A stretch of DNA of 52,346 nucleotides from Acidobacteriaceae bacterium (GCA_003134655.1 PLBY01000031.1:11984-64329), one strand, 5' to 3'. Counted from the stretch's first letter, positions 15,546 through 24,818 are shown. Numbers and translations: made by a program. Notes: generated from the letters alone by a model not told the origin.

Positions 15546-18479
15546 TTATTGCACGACGATTGTGAAGGTGGTGGGGGTGCCGGTCACGTTGCCCGAAGTG
15601 GCGTTCACCGAGATCGTGTAGGAGCCCTTCGGCGTTCCCTGATTCCCTGGATTAGTGCTGCTGCTGCCGCCGCAAGAGGCCAGCCACAGGGTGGAGAATC
15701 CCAGAGCCATGATCAGGCCCAGGAAGCGCATGCCCCGCAGCGAGCGCCGACGGGATCCTGCGGTAAACATGATGCCGAGCAATCCCGGTAGGAGCATCGC
15801 GTAGAAGATTCGCGTGCCGCGATCGGAAGGACGGCGCAAGGATGCGGTCGGGCCCGTGGTTGTGATCTGAAAGCTTACCGTGACTGGGGTGCTGCTTGCG
15901 TTGGTGTTTGGAGGCGGGGTGCAGATTGATTCCGGCGCGGGATCGGAGCACGTAAAGGTGAGAGGCCCGGTAAAACCACCGTTCCCCGTCACAGTGACCG
16001 TCGGGTTGGCGGTGGCACCTTGCGTCACGGTGAACGATGGGGCGGTCGCAGCGAGAGTAAACGCCTGCGAGAGGGTCAACGCAATGGCCGCCGCGGGATG
16101 ACTGACCTGGCTCAGAACGCCGGTGGTCGCGGTAATGTCGACAGTGGCTGTGGTTGCGGAACCACCCGTCTGAATGGTTGCCGTCGTCGTGACGGGCGCA
16201 CCGCTCGGAGTTACAGTCGGAGGGTTAAATGAACAAGTGTTGCCAGCGGGAAGTCCGGAACAGGCGAAGCTGACCGAGCCGGTGAAGTTGTTGATCGGGG
16301 TCACGGTAATTGTCGCCGTACCGCTCTGGCCAGCGAATAGGGTTAGGCTGGTCGTGGGTGAACTTGCCGAAAAATCGGGCGGAGCGGCGAGAGCGAGGGC
16401 GAAGTTATAGACATCCATGGAGCCCAAGCCAGTGGCCAAGTCGAATCCGGTTCCGGCGGTATAGCCGAGGACTCCGGTCGAAGGACACCATAAAGCCGAC
16501 GGTTGAGGGGCTCCCGGACTGTTCGCTTGACACGCTACTTTGTTGTCGGCGCCGTTTACATCATTGAATGCCCCGGGAGCCGTCGCGGCCAACTGGTAAA
16601 GCGAAGGATTGATGTTGCCTTGGGCGGCGCCCATGTACTGGTTCAAGACGGCGACGATGCCGGCGAATACCGGGGCGGATACGGAGGTTCCGCCGATGAG
16701 AGAGAAGTTGGTGGAAACCGCGGTCTCGATTCCGTTCGCGCAGCTACTGGTTGTACCTGTGCCGCCGAGTTCCGACGCCGGCGTGCAAAAAATGTAGCCG
16801 GGGAAGTTCGGAGTCGCCAGAAAAGAAACATCTGGTGAGAGGCGAGTGGTCTGTCCGGAAACCGTTACGGTCTGCCACGACGGCTTCGGGAAGCCGGACA
16901 CGCAAGCTGAGAAGTCCGAGGTTTGAACCGAGCAGTTGCTGGCGCCGCCGCCGGTGGACGAGATGCCGATGTTCTGCTGCGCCGTGGCAGCGGACGTAAT
17001 CGGGACCCAACCTTGCTGGCCGTTTCCCGTGCTACAGAAGGTCCCCGGGTTTTGCTGGCAGTACTGAAAGAATTCGGCGTCGTCATTCCAGGCTTGTTCC
17101 GGAACGTACCTGATGGCCGTGCCGCCATTGGTGCCGTTGCTCTGCCCCCAGTAGGTGGACGATGGGGGGACTATATATGCTAACTGCACCGCGGTTCCAC
17201 CGACACCCGTCACTTCCGGGCTGCTCGCGGGGTAACTTACGGCTACCCCTTGGGTGGCAAGGCCCGTACTAGTGACGGTCCCGTTGGGGTTGTTAACGTC
17301 GCACTCCGCCGCTCCGCTGTCGCCGCTGGAATTCACGAAAGTAATTCCCTGCAGGCTCGCTTGCTGGAGTGCAGGCTCATGCGTGGTTTGAAGGAAGTTG
17401 TCGTCGAACTCGCACTGGCCGTAGCTCAAGCTGATCACTGGGGCGACATTCGCGCTGATCGCGTAGAGGAAGGACGTAAACGTATCAGTCGAATTCACAT
17501 AGATGATTTGGGCCCCGCGGGCGACGGCCCCGGACCATTCCAAGTCCAGATCAGCTTCGCTGATATCTCCGTTCACCGAAAGCCCGGGATCAGTTCCATC
17601 CAACACATATTGAAAGTGGGGATCATTGCAGGGACTAACGATGACGCCGCTGGAGTTCGTGGTGCAATTCGTGGTTGATATTGTAGTAAGGCCGAAACCG
17701 CTGCGGAAGTCGTTTAAGTCAGCGAGATAGATGTCTGTCCGCCCCATAACGGCCAGCTTCTGTCCGGTGCCGTCGAACCCGGCGGTGTAGAGCGCATTGA
17801 TGTCGTAAATCGTGGCGATATCGCCCGGCGCTATGAATTGCTCTTGAAAAACTGAACTGTAGTAATTCGGCTGGGGCCGGTGGCTCATCCGCTTGGGCAG
17901 GAAGTCGTGCAGTCCCGTCAAGCCGGAAACCACACCGCTGAGGGCCGTCGGAATCTGCGGAGCCGAGGTGTTGGCGTAGTGCAACTCACCATTCACGCTG
18001 AAATGGTGGATTTCAGCACCGAACGCGTTCTGGACTTGGGCCGCTGTGCCGGTGAAGGAGATCCAGTTGCGGCTGCGGGCCTGCTGGATCATCGTGAATC
18101 CCTTCGACTTGAGCCAGGCGGCCATCTGCTGCATGTCGTTCTGGCTGAGGCCGAAGCGGTCGGCATACTGCTCGGGTGTGATCCACTTGTGGTAGTTCGA
18201 CGATTTCCGGTCCTGCTGCTGGGCGAGGAGTTGATTGATGGCCTTCTGCTGGGCGGGGGTGGGCACCGTCGCCAGGGTGATGGTTCCCAAGCGCATGGCC
18301 GGATCGACCGGGCCCTGATCGAACTGGGGCTGCGCCAGGTGATGAACGTTGCCTCGGAGCGGCACGGTCTGGCCACTGGTCAGTGCGCCCGAGATGCGGT
18401 CTGGTGCGGCGGCGTAGCTCAAGCTGGAGAGAAGGCTGGAAATCACGAGCACGGGCAACAACGACTTCAGGATTCGCAT
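15546..18479 (-). CDS. Secreted S53 family peptidase (sedolisin, pro-kumamolisin type)
   Basis: 977 residues with a signal peptide (~1-23, SLLPVLVISSLLSSLSYAAA). A pro-kumamolisin activation domain follows to ~220 (SSNYHKWITPEQYADRFGLS). The peptidase domain has the E-x3-D pair in ISEADLDLEW, the oxyanion Asp in SSGDSGAAEC and the nucleophile Ser in GGTSVSAPVFAGIVA; the calcium-site region follows. The C-terminus adds two Ig-like domains (TATITVTPINNFTGSVSF, NPTVTVTGNGGFTGPLTF), a hydrophobic helix and a short Ser/Gly-rich tail. Sedolisins are acid-active serine-carboxyl peptidases, abundant in acidobacteria. It is monocistronic with its own terminator and probably degrades environmental protein at the cell surface. 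Confidence 0.94.
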   Translation of the reverse strand: MRILKSLLPVLVISSLLSSLSYAAAPDRISGALTSGQTVPLRGNVHHLAQPQFDQGPVDPAMRLGTITLATVPTPAQQKAINQLLAQQQDRKSSNYHKWITPEQYADRFGLSQNDMQQMAAWLKSKGFTMIQQARSRNWISFTGTAAQVQNAFGAEIHHFSVNGELHYANTSAPQIPTALSGVVSGLTGLHDFLPKRMSHRPQPNYYSSVFQEQFIAPGDIATIYDINALYTAGFDGTGQKLAVMGRTDIYLADLNDFRSGFGLTTISTTNCTTNSSGVIVSPCNDPHFQYVLDGTDPGLSVNGDISEADLDLEWSGAVARGAQIIYVNSTDTFTSFLYAISANVAPVISLSYGQCEFDDNFLQTTHEPALQQASLQGITFVNSSGDSGAAECDVNNPNGTVTSTGLATQGVAVSYPASSPEVTGVGGTAVQLAYIVPPSSTYWGQSNGTNGGTAIRYVPEQAWNDDAEFFQYCQQNPGTFCSTGNGQQGWVPITSAATAQQNIGISSTGGGASNCSVQTSDFSACVSGFPKPSWQTVTVSGQTTRLSPDVSFLATPNFPGYIFCTPASELGGTGTTSSCANGIETAVSTNFSLIGGTSVSAPVFAGIVAVLNQYMGAAQGNINPSLYQLAATAPGAFNDVNGADNKVACQANSPGAPQPSALWCPSTGVLGYTAGTGFDLATGLGSMDVYNFALALAAPPDFSASSPTTSLTLFAGQSGTATITVTPINNFTGSVSFACSGLPAGNTCSFNPPTVTPSGAPVTTTATIQTGGSATTATVDITATTGVLSQVSHPAAAIALTLSQAFTLAATAPSFTVTQGATANPTVTVTGNGGFTGPLTFTCSDPAPESICTPPPNTNASSTPVTVSFQITTTGPTASLRRPSDRGTRIFYAMLLPGLLGIMFTAGSRRRSLRGMRFLGLIMALGFSTLWLASCGGSSSTNPGNQGTPKGSYTISVNATSGNVTGTPTTFTIVVQ

Positions 18480-18671
18480 GGGGGCTCCGGGGCCGGTCGG
18501 CAGAACGGTTTGCTTTCTAAGCTTATAACGGGTAGTCCCCTATTCGATCAAGACAGTTGGATAGAAGGTTGTATGGGAGACCGAAAGTTAACAACTATTC
18601 GCCGCTCAAAATTCAGAATTTGATGCAGCACTATCAGCACTTGGGGCGTTCCAAGGGCAATTCGCGGTGGA

Positions 18672-18688
18672 ACCGGGCCAGACCCGGT
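18672..18688. repeat. Short GC palindrome
   Basis: ACCGGG-ccaga-CCCGGT in the 285-bp gap between sedolisin and the acyltransferase. It resembles the ACCGGGTC-type hairpin at 10538-10558 but lacks the CCACA tail. Otherwise I see nothing in this gap beyond expected promoters. Confidence 0.4.
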
Positions 18689-18764
18689 GCAAGAGGCGTC
18701 ATAGCCTGAAAGCACGGAACCTCGGTGCACTGCCGTATACTGCGGTGCGAATCCCAAACTGCGC

Positions 18765-20030
18765 ATGACCCTGCCAGACAGCGCAAAATCCCGGCTTGCC
18801 TACATTGATTGGATGCGGGGACTGGCCTGCGTGCTGATGTTTCAGACGCATTGCTACGATTCGTGGCTCAACCCCCAGGCGAGGCAGAGCCGCTTTTTCA
18901 TGTATTCGCAGCTGGGGGGGACGTTTCCGGCACCGCTGTTTCTGTTTCTGGCGGGGATTTCGTTTGCGCTGGTCACGGAGAAGCTGTGGCGGAAGGAGGT
19001 CCCGGTGGGGCAGATTGCGCGCACGACCATCTCGCGTGGCGCGGAGATTCTTGTGTACGGACTGCTGTTCCGGCTGCAGGAGTATGCGATCGCCTGGGGA
19101 TGGGCGCCGAAGAGCGATCTGCTGCGGGTGGACGTGCTCAACACGATTGGGCTGTCGATGATGCTGATGGGGGTGATGTGTTGGGCGGTGCTGGCGGGCG
19201 TCTCCCTCGCCGGGCTGCGCCCGGCGGGACGGGCGAAGGCGCCCGTCCCCACACAACCCTTGCTCCCCACGCAGCCTTTGCTCCCCACACAACCATTGGT
19301 CCTTGCACTCCCTTCGGTCCCCACAGAGCCCTTGGCTGGCTGGCGCTTGGCTTTGGTGTTGGCTGCTGGCGGGACTGCCTTGCTGATCTCGCTGCTGAGC
19401 CCGCCTTTGTGGACTACTTGGCGCCCGACATGGCTTCCTTGGCCGCTGGAGTCGTACGTGGATGGCGTGCACAACCTCGGCGTTCCGCAGGCTGGGTTGT
19501 TCCCTGTTTTTCCGTGGACGGGGTTCGCGTTTGCTGGGCTGGCGGTGGGATTCATTCTGCAGAGTCAGTGGGCGCGGGCGATCGAGTGGAGAGCATTCTT
19601 CTCGATGGGACTGGCGGGTGCGGTGCTGATTGAATTCGCGCGCTGGCTCGACCGGCAACCGCGGCAGTTTTATGCCGTCGACGATTACTGGCACACCAGT
19701 CCGAGTTTCTTTCTGATCCGGGTGGGGATGTTGCTGGTGATTCTGGCGGGGAGCTACGCATGGTGCCGATGGGGCGCGGGGCAGTGGGGGTTCAGCCCGC
19801 TCATCCAGTTGGGGCAGGCGTCACTGCTGGTGTATTGGGTGCACCTTGAATTCGTGTACGGACGCGTGTCGATTCTGCCGAAGCACAGGATGGGGATCGG
19901 CGGGGCGTCGGCGGGACTGGTGGTGATTACGCTGGCGATGCTGGCGCTGGCCTACGTTCGCACGAAGACGAAAGGGCGCGGAGTGGAACTGATGCCGTGG
20001 CTGCATCGTGCGCCTGCGCGGGCAAGCTGA
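18765..20030 (+). CDS. HGSNAT-like membrane acyltransferase (DUF1624 type)
   Basis: 421 residues with about ten membrane helices. The opening RLAYIDWMRGLACVLMFQTH and PLFLFLAGISFAL match the heparan-alpha-glucosaminide N-acetyltransferase catalytic domain, including the conserved early Asp/Arg and His. Bacterial members are presumed to move acetyl groups across the membrane onto glycans; the substrate here is unknown. Residues ~147-190 form a Pro/Gln/Leu-rich loop (VPTQPLLPTQPLLPTQPL). It is encoded by two perfect GC hairpins plus five 18-bp tandem units, inserted in frame between two helices. The gene stands alone. Confidence 0.8.
   Translation: MTLPDSAKSRLAYIDWMRGLACVLMFQTHCYDSWLNPQARQSRFFMYSQLGGTFPAPLFLFLAGISFALVTEKLWRKEVPVGQIARTTISRGAEILVYGLLFRLQEYAIAWGWAPKSDLLRVDVLNTIGLSMMLMGVMCWAVLAGVSLAGLRPAGRAKAPVPTQPLLPTQPLLPTQPLVLALPSVPTEPLAGWRLALVLAAGGTALLISLLSPPLWTTWRPTWLPWPLESYVDGVHNLGVPQAGLFPVFPWTGFAFAGLAVGFILQSQWARAIEWRAFFSMGLAGAVLIEFARWLDRQPRQFYAVDDYWHTSPSFFLIRVGMLLVILAGSYAWCRWGAGQWGFSPLIQLGQASLLVYWVHLEFVYGRVSILPKHRMGIGGASAGLVVITLAMLALAYVRTKTKGRGVELMPWLHRAPARAS
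19209..19249. repeat. GC-palindromic repeat pair inside acyltransferase gene
   Basis: Two perfect hairpins back to back: GCCGGGC-tgc-GCCCGGC (19209-19225) and GGGACGGGC-gaaggc-GCCCGTCCC (19226-19249), followed by CCACAC. The layout and tail match the intergenic copies, but here the element is translated without breaking the frame. Confidence 0.75.
19245..19334 (+). repeat. Five 18-bp tandem units inside acyltransferase gene
   Basis: Units: GTCCCCACACAACCCTTG (19245), CTCCCCACGCAGCCTTTG (19263), CTCCCCACACAACCATTG (19281), a diverged GTCCTTGCACTCCCTTCG (19299) and GTCCCCACAGAGCCCTTG (19317). Each encodes six residues of the P-T-Q-P-L-L type. The units appear to derive from the CCCACAC tail of the adjoining palindromic repeat. 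Confidence 0.85.
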
Positions 20031-20054
20031 AGCCATCTCTCGCGCAAACTTCTC

Positions 20055-21086
20055 TCAAGCAAATTTCCGCGCAAACTCCACGACCTCGCGTTCGGCCCAG
20101 CGGCCATCGTCAGCGGGATTGCCGTTGCGTTCGCCGAGGAAGGCGCAGTGGCCGCCATCGGCGGTCTCGACATAGGTGATGTTTGGATTGGCGGCAACGC
20201 GGCGCAACGTCTCCGGCTGCATGCGGATGAAGGGATCGTTGGCCGCGTGGAGGATCAGCGCCGGAACTGCGATGCGGTCGACCACGTTGGCCGCTGCGGC
20301 ACGGGCGTAGTAGTCGTCGGCCCCGGTGAACCCGCAGTAGTAGGCGGTGATGCGGTCATCGAACAGGCGCAAGCTGGTAATGCCGCGCAGGCGCGATACG
20401 TCGAACTTTGCGGGGAAGAGGCGGGCCTTGCGCCGCAACCTGCGGAACAGCCGCATCAGGAAGTAATACTCGTAGATGCGGTTGGCGGGTTCATGCAGAG
20501 CGTCGGCGGAGGCGGCGAGGTCCACCGCAGGACAGACGGCGGCCACTGCGCGAAACTGCGGGGGACCGTCGCTTCCCCACTCTCCTGCGAGTTTCAGGAC
20601 AAGATTTCCGCCCATGGAAAATCCGATCAGAGCGAAGCGGCAGACGCCGTCGTTCTCGAGGACGCTGCGCACTACTGCGGCCACGTCGCCTGACAGGCTG
20701 GAGTTGTAGAGTGTCGGCGCAAAGTGATCCATGCCGCCGCAGTTGCGCTGGTTCATGAGGACGACGTTCATCCCCGCCGCCAGGCCATTGCGCGCTACTC
20801 CCAGCATGTACTGCGAATCGGAAGAGCCCTCGAGGCCGTGAACGACAATTAACGTCATCGGCTTTGTGCGATCCTGCCCGTGCCAGTAGCACCAGCAGCG
20901 CACCTTGATGCCGGGTGCGACCTCGACCAGACGCTCTTCCGGCGGGGGCAGTTGAATTTTGCGGGGGAGCAGAAAGCTGGCAATGGTCTGCATATGGCCG
21001 CCGCCGAGCCAACGCCGTGCCCGGAACGGCGCACGGGCCGTCCAGACAGCTTGACTCGGAGGGCCTGGAGTTTGCGAACTGGGCAC
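20055..21086 (-). CDS. YheT-like alpha/beta-fold hydrolase
   Basis: 343 residues. GGGHMQTIASFLLPR near the N-terminus is the signature start of the YheT / ABHD1-3 group. Then LIVVHGLEGSSDSQYM (oxyanion region), the nucleophile elbow ALIGFSMGGNLVLKLAGE with its Ser, LILHAANDPFIRM with the acid Asp, and ADGGHCAFLG with the catalytic His. The triad is complete, so it should be an active esterase or lipase-like enzyme; its natural substrate is unknown. It is divergent from the FmdB gene, whose ATG is 31 bp away from its own start region. Confidence 0.9.
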   Translation of the reverse strand: MPSSQTPGPPSQAVWTARAPFRARRWLGGGHMQTIASFLLPRKIQLPPPEERLVEVAPGIKVRCWCYWHGQDRTKPMTLIVVHGLEGSSDSQYMLGVARNGLAAGMNVVLMNQRNCGGMDHFAPTLYNSSLSGDVAAVVRSVLENDGVCRFALIGFSMGGNLVLKLAGEWGSDGPPQFRAVAAVCPAVDLAASADALHEPANRIYEYYFLMRLFRRLRRKARLFPAKFDVSRLRGITSLRLFDDRITAYYCGFTGADDYYARAAAANVVDRIAVPALILHAANDPFIRMQPETLRRVAANPNITYVETADGGHCAFLGERNGNPADDGRWAEREVVEFARKFA

Positions 21087-21117
21087 AAATTGATTCTAAT
21101 AGGATCTGGAGTCGCCC

Positions 21118-21354
21118 ATGCCCATCTTCGAGTACATCTGCAAGGAATGCCATCACCAGTTTGAAGCGCTCGTCTACGGCAAGGAAAAAGCCGAGTGCCC
21201 GAAATGCCACGCCAAGAAACTGGAACCACAGCTGTCGGTCTTCGCGGTGTCGGCAAAGGGCTCATCGCCTTCGGCTACCCCGACTCGCGGTGCGTGCGGA
21301 TCCTGCGGCGATCCTCGGGGCCCCGGCGCCTGCTCCCTCGGCGACATGAACTAG
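21118..21354 (+). CDS. FmdB family zinc-ribbon protein
   Basis: 78 residues. MPIFEYICKECHHQFEAL is the classic FmdB opening; Cys8-x2-Cys11 and Cys27-x2-Cys30 form a single zinc ribbon. The second half is Ser/Pro/Gly-rich with extra cysteines (GACGSCGDPRG), as in many family members. FmdB was first seen as a putative regulator near amidase genes, but its function in most bacteria is not known. Confidence 0.92.
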   Translation: MPIFEYICKECHHQFEALVYGKEKAECPKCHAKKLEPQLSVFAVSAKGSSPSATPTRGACGSCGDPRGPGACSLGDMN

Positions 21355-21411
21355 AGCGTCCTTCGATCTCACGCGGCAACCACACGGCCAACGCTAAGGC
21401 CAATCGGCTCC

Positions 21412-21440
21412 TTGACTGCCTGAAGGATGCTGTATATAGT
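21412..21440 (+). promoter_or_regulatory. Sigma-70-type promoter of the GloVer-repeat gene
   Basis: TTGACT (21412-21417), 17-bp spacer, TATAGT (21435-21440): near-consensus -35 and -10 with ideal spacing. It predicts a start near 21447 and a leader of about 95 nt, which carries a small hairpin GATCCG-ctt-CGGATC and ends in GAGGAGGTCCC before the ATG at 21544. Confidence 0.65.
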
Positions 21441-21543
21441 CTCACGCGCGCTAGGATACCGGCTTGTCCCGCCGGGTGAAGATCCGCTTCGGATCCGCCT
21501 CCCCATCGAAGCAACTCTCGGCCCCATCTAATGAGGAGGTCCC

Positions 21544-22737
21544 ATGTCCAGTTCCAACAAATCTGCCAACCAAATCTCACGAGATCGCCACTCTTCGATC
21601 ACCGCTGCGCTCCCGCTCTTGCTGGCGTTGCTCATCGGAATTGTCGCCCAGCCGGCCCAGGCGCAGACGAACTTCAAGCTCCTCCATGGCTTCACGGGAC
21701 CAGCAAGCGACGGCGCCCTGTCCTACTCGAACTTGACCCGCGATGCGGCCGGCAATCTATTCGGGACCACATACAACGGCGGCAAATTGAACGCCGGAAC
21801 CATCTTCCGTGTAGATCCTCAAGGCCGCGAATCGATCATTCACAGCTTTAACGGAAACCCGGACGGGGCCTACACCTACACAAGTTTGGTGCGCGCTGAC
21901 AATTTCTACGGGACCACCAACGCCGGGGGCGCTTATGGCTTCGGCACGATATTCAAGTTGAGTTTCGCAGGCGTGGAATCAGTGCTGCACAACTTCACCG
22001 GCGGGGCGGACGGAGCATATCCCTACGCGGGTTTGATCCGAGACGCTGCTGGCAATCTCTACGGCACCACCGAATATGGCGGAAGCTCCAACGTCGGAAC
22101 GGTGTTCAAGTTGGATTCCACTGGTAAAGAGACTCTGCTTTACAGCTTCAGCGGCGGCAGCGATGGTAAGTACCCTGCTGGAGGCTTGGTGCGCGATGCC
22201 GAAGGAAATCTATATGGCACCACTGGGAACGGGGGGACGAACGGAAATGGGGTCGTGTTTAAGGTAGACCCCGCAGGCACGGAAACCGTGCTCCACCGGT
22301 TCACCGGCGTGCCCGACGGGCAATATCCTTTTTCGACCTTAATACGCGACGCAAATGGGTACCTGTACGGGACGACCACATTCGGCGGCGCGAGCGGACA
22401 GGGAGCCGTGTTCAAGGTGAGTCCCGACGGCAAAGAGAAGGTGCTCTACAGCTTCACCGGCGGCGCAGATGGGAGATACCCTGGCACTGGTGCCCTCGCC
22501 TATGCTGGCGGCACTTTCTACGGTGTCGCCAACAACGGTGGCGCGTATGGCCTCGGCATCGTCTACAAGCTGGATTCGACCGGCAAGGAGACGGTGCTCT
22601 ACAGCTTCACCGGAGGCGCGGACGGGGGACAACCCGCCAGCGGCGTGGTGCGCGACTCGGCGGGCAACCTCTACGGCACGACCTCCAATTATGGGGGCAC
22701 GTGCATGTGTGGGACCGTCTTCGAACTGACTCAGTAA
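21544..22737 (+). CDS. Secreted GloVer-repeat protein
   Basis: 397 residues with an N-terminal signal peptide ending near PAQAQT. The rest is a tandem array of about nine repeats of ~40 residues with the consensus NLYGTTxxGG-x-GTVFKLD-TGKETVLYSFTGG-DG-P. This is the GloVer repeat known from acidobacterial and related secreted proteins; it probably folds as a beta-propeller-like or solenoid structure. The function is unknown; cell-surface or extracellular recognition is plausible. A strong GAGGAGG ribosome-binding site and near-consensus promoter suggest good expression. Confidence 0.88.
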   Translation: MSSSNKSANQISRDRHSSITAALPLLLALLIGIVAQPAQAQTNFKLLHGFTGPASDGALSYSNLTRDAAGNLFGTTYNGGKLNAGTIFRVDPQGRESIIHSFNGNPDGAYTYTSLVRADNFYGTTNAGGAYGFGTIFKLSFAGVESVLHNFTGGADGAYPYAGLIRDAAGNLYGTTEYGGSSNVGTVFKLDSTGKETLLYSFSGGSDGKYPAGGLVRDAEGNLYGTTGNGGTNGNGVVFKVDPAGTETVLHRFTGVPDGQYPFSTLIRDANGYLYGTTTFGGASGQGAVFKVSPDGKEKVLYSFTGGADGRYPGTGALAYAGGTFYGVANNGGAYGLGIVYKLDSTGKETVLYSFTGGADGGQPASGVVRDSAGNLYGTTSNYGGTCMCGTVFELTQ

Positions 22738-22894
22738 CCCGGCGTGCCCGCGGCGAGCGTACCGCGACCGGTTTTGCTTTCTTGGTTCGCTTATAGGATT
22801 GCCGTTGCCTCGGAGGGCCTCTGGCTTTATGCTTGTGGCACTGCCTGACTGGGGCTGAATCCCATCAGGCGCAGGCCGCGCCGTAAACTCCCCA

Positions 22895-24046
22895 ATGAAG
22901 TTCAGCTTCCGAAAATCCGTTGCATCGCTATGGTCGCGCCCGGACCCGGTTTTGGCCCGAGCGGCGGTGGCCGGGGAATTGTTGGTGGCAAAAGTTCGCC
23001 TGGGTCTGGCGACGCTGCTGCTGGTGATCCCTGTCATCAATTCGCTGTTCTTCCCGGTGGAGCCCAAGGAGGCCATTGTCGGCGTCAGCCTTACTGCCGC
23101 GACATTTCTGGTTGCGCTCACCGTCTATTTCCTGATCTCCCGCGAGTACAACCCGCCGTGGTTCAGTTTTGTCAGCACCAGTTTTGATGTCACGCTGGTG
23201 AGCAGCGCGCTGGTTCTTTTTCTTTTCATGAATGAGCCTCACACTGCGGTCAACAGCAAGGTGGTGTTCGAGGGGTACTTTCTGGTCATCGGAGCGACCA
23301 GCTTGCGTTACGACAAGCGGGTTTGCATCACTACCGGTTTGCTGGCGTTTGGGCAGTATTTCGCGATCGTGTACTTCGCGGCTCATCACTGGGATCTCAA
23401 CAACGTGGAGTATTCGCCCTACCCCTACGGGTTGTTCAGCTGGTCGGCGCAAATCTCGCGGCTGATCATCATGATGACGGCGTCAGCGTTGAGCCTGGCA
23501 CTGGTTTCGCGCAGCCAAAGGCTGTTGCAACTGGCGACTCGCGATCCGTTGACCGGTTTATTCAGTCGGGGATACGTAGACGACCGCTTCGCGGTCGAAC
23601 TCAGCCGGGCACGGCGCTACGACAAGGTGCTCACGGTTGCTGTGATCGACGCCGATCGCTTCAAACTGCTCAACGATACCCACGGCCACCAGGCTGGGGA
23701 TCTCGCATTGCAGAAGATCGGCGCGCTGCTGCATGACACGTTCCGGCAAAGCGACACCGCGGGTCGCTATGGAGGAGAGGAGTTCGTCGTGATCCTGCCC
23801 GAAACTGACATGACAGCAGCACAACAAAAGATGGAATTTCTCCGAGAGTCGGTGGCCAACACTCCGATCTCGGTGGCCACGTCAGCGGAGAAGGTGCAGG
23901 TAACGATCAGCGCAGGCTTGGCGAGTTTCCCGCAAGATGGAGAGAGTGCGGCGGAGTTATTCGCCCTGGCGGACGAGAGAATGTTCCAAGCGAAGGGACA
24001 GGGCCGCAATCGGGTGGTGGCCGGCGGTGAAGTGGTTCTCTCGTAA
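22895..24046 (+). CDS. Membrane-bound diguanylate cyclase (GGDEF)
   Basis: 383 residues. The first ~205 hold about six membrane helices (TLLLVIPVINSLFFPV, AATFLVALTVYFLI, VTLVSSALVLFLFM) forming a sensor-like domain I cannot name. The C-terminal ~165 residues are a full GGDEF domain: DPLTGLFSRGYVDDRF, DADRFKLLNDTHGHQAGD and the active-site RYGGEEFVVILPETD. RQSD, five residues before GGEEF, fits the RxxD inhibitory I-site, so c-di-GMP feedback is likely. It makes c-di-GMP from two GTP. No EAL partner lies nearby. Confidence 0.94.
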   Translation: MKFSFRKSVASLWSRPDPVLARAAVAGELLVAKVRLGLATLLLVIPVINSLFFPVEPKEAIVGVSLTAATFLVALTVYFLISREYNPPWFSFVSTSFDVTLVSSALVLFLFMNEPHTAVNSKVVFEGYFLVIGATSLRYDKRVCITTGLLAFGQYFAIVYFAAHHWDLNNVEYSPYPYGLFSWSAQISRLIIMMTASALSLALVSRSQRLLQLATRDPLTGLFSRGYVDDRFAVELSRARRYDKVLTVAVIDADRFKLLNDTHGHQAGDLALQKIGALLHDTFRQSDTAGRYGGEEFVVILPETDMTAAQQKMEFLRESVANTPISVATSAEKVQVTISAGLASFPQDGESAAELFALADERMFQAKGQGRNRVVAGGEVVLS

Positions 24047-24118
24047 AGACTCCTCCGGCTTATTGCCTTCCTCTCTGCTCTAACACCCGCGCCGGACCGT
24101 AAGACCGCCTTCATCTGC

Positions 24119-24124
24119 TATAAT
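24119..24124 (+). promoter_or_regulatory. Possible -10 element before small-gene/pqq region
   Basis: A perfect TATAAT sits in the gap between the GGDEF gene and the small zinc-ribbon gene. No good -35 is visible at the proper distance, so this is only a candidate. Confidence 0.25.
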
Positions 24125-24340
24125 AAGCACTGGGGGCGGTTACGTTTTTCTCCTCTTTCAGGTCAGCTGACCTAAGCCAGTCCATCTGAAGTTCTCCCAT
24201 CTTAGGCTTTTCAGCGAGTGCGCGGTTTGCCAATGCCGCTGGTAGCAACCTTGCGCGACGTCGATCAAGTCCGCAATGCCCACCGCGGATTGAATGACTG
24301 GCTCGGTCGATGCAGTACTTGCCACGAAGGGTCGCTTCTT

Positions 24341-24535
24341 ATGAACGCAACCAGTATTTCGTTCGGTCTGCTGATCGTGCTGTTCACGATCCTGCTGCTC
24401 GCGCGGATGCGCAGACTGAAACCGCAGACCATCGGGTTTCGATCTCAACGGATGTGTCCATCTTGCGGATTGATCACATCTCGACTGAATCCTCGCTGCC
24501 TGGAGTGTGGCGTAGCTAGCGTCCCAAAGCGGTAG
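24341..24535 (+). CDS. Small membrane protein with zinc ribbon
   Basis: 64 residues from ATG 24341; the frame is open 41 codons upstream to 24218, but the ATG before the membrane helix is the natural start. One hydrophobic helix (ISFGLLIVLFTILLLARM, ~5-22) is followed by a basic stretch and a C-terminal Cys-x2-Cys...Cys-x2-Cys zinc ribbon (MCPSCGLITSRLNPRCLECG). Family unknown. It is the first of two small genes before pqqB and may belong to the same unit. Confidence 0.6.
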   Translation: MNATSISFGLLIVLFTILLLARMRRLKPQTIGFRSQRMCPSCGLITSRLNPRCLECGVASVPKR

Positions 24536-24608
24536 GCGGGGAAATGAAGAAACGGTTCGCCGCTGCATTGCCATTCTCTGATCTCGTTTTTCACTTAAGG
24601 AGATAAAT

Positions 24609-24818
24609 ATGAAAAACATTAAGTTTCTTGTGAAAGTAAACCGCGGCGGTGCACGTGCGCCTCAATATGTGCAGCGAGTGGATTCGTCACCTATCCAAAT
24701 GACAACCATCCGCAAGCTGGCGCAGGTGATGGGGAGATTCACGGCTGAAGACGCCGTCAAGTCGCTGCAAAACTCCAGGGGCATCGCGGAGTTGGAGTCA
24801 GTGCAGGTGAATGCCTAG
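24609..24818 (+). CDS. Conserved-looking small protein of unknown function
   Basis: 69 residues with a strong AAGGAGA ribosome-binding site 6 bp before the ATG. The sequence (MKNIKFLVKVNRGGARAPQY, then TIRKLAQVMGRFTAEDAVKS) is basic, soluble and lacks Cys. I do not recognise it. It is not PqqA: the only Tyr has no Glu four residues before it. It lies 464 bp upstream of pqqB in the same direction. Confidence 0.65.
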   Translation: MKNIKFLVKVNRGGARAPQYVQRVDSSPIQMTTIRKLAQVMGRFTAEDAVKSLQNSRGIAELESVQVNA

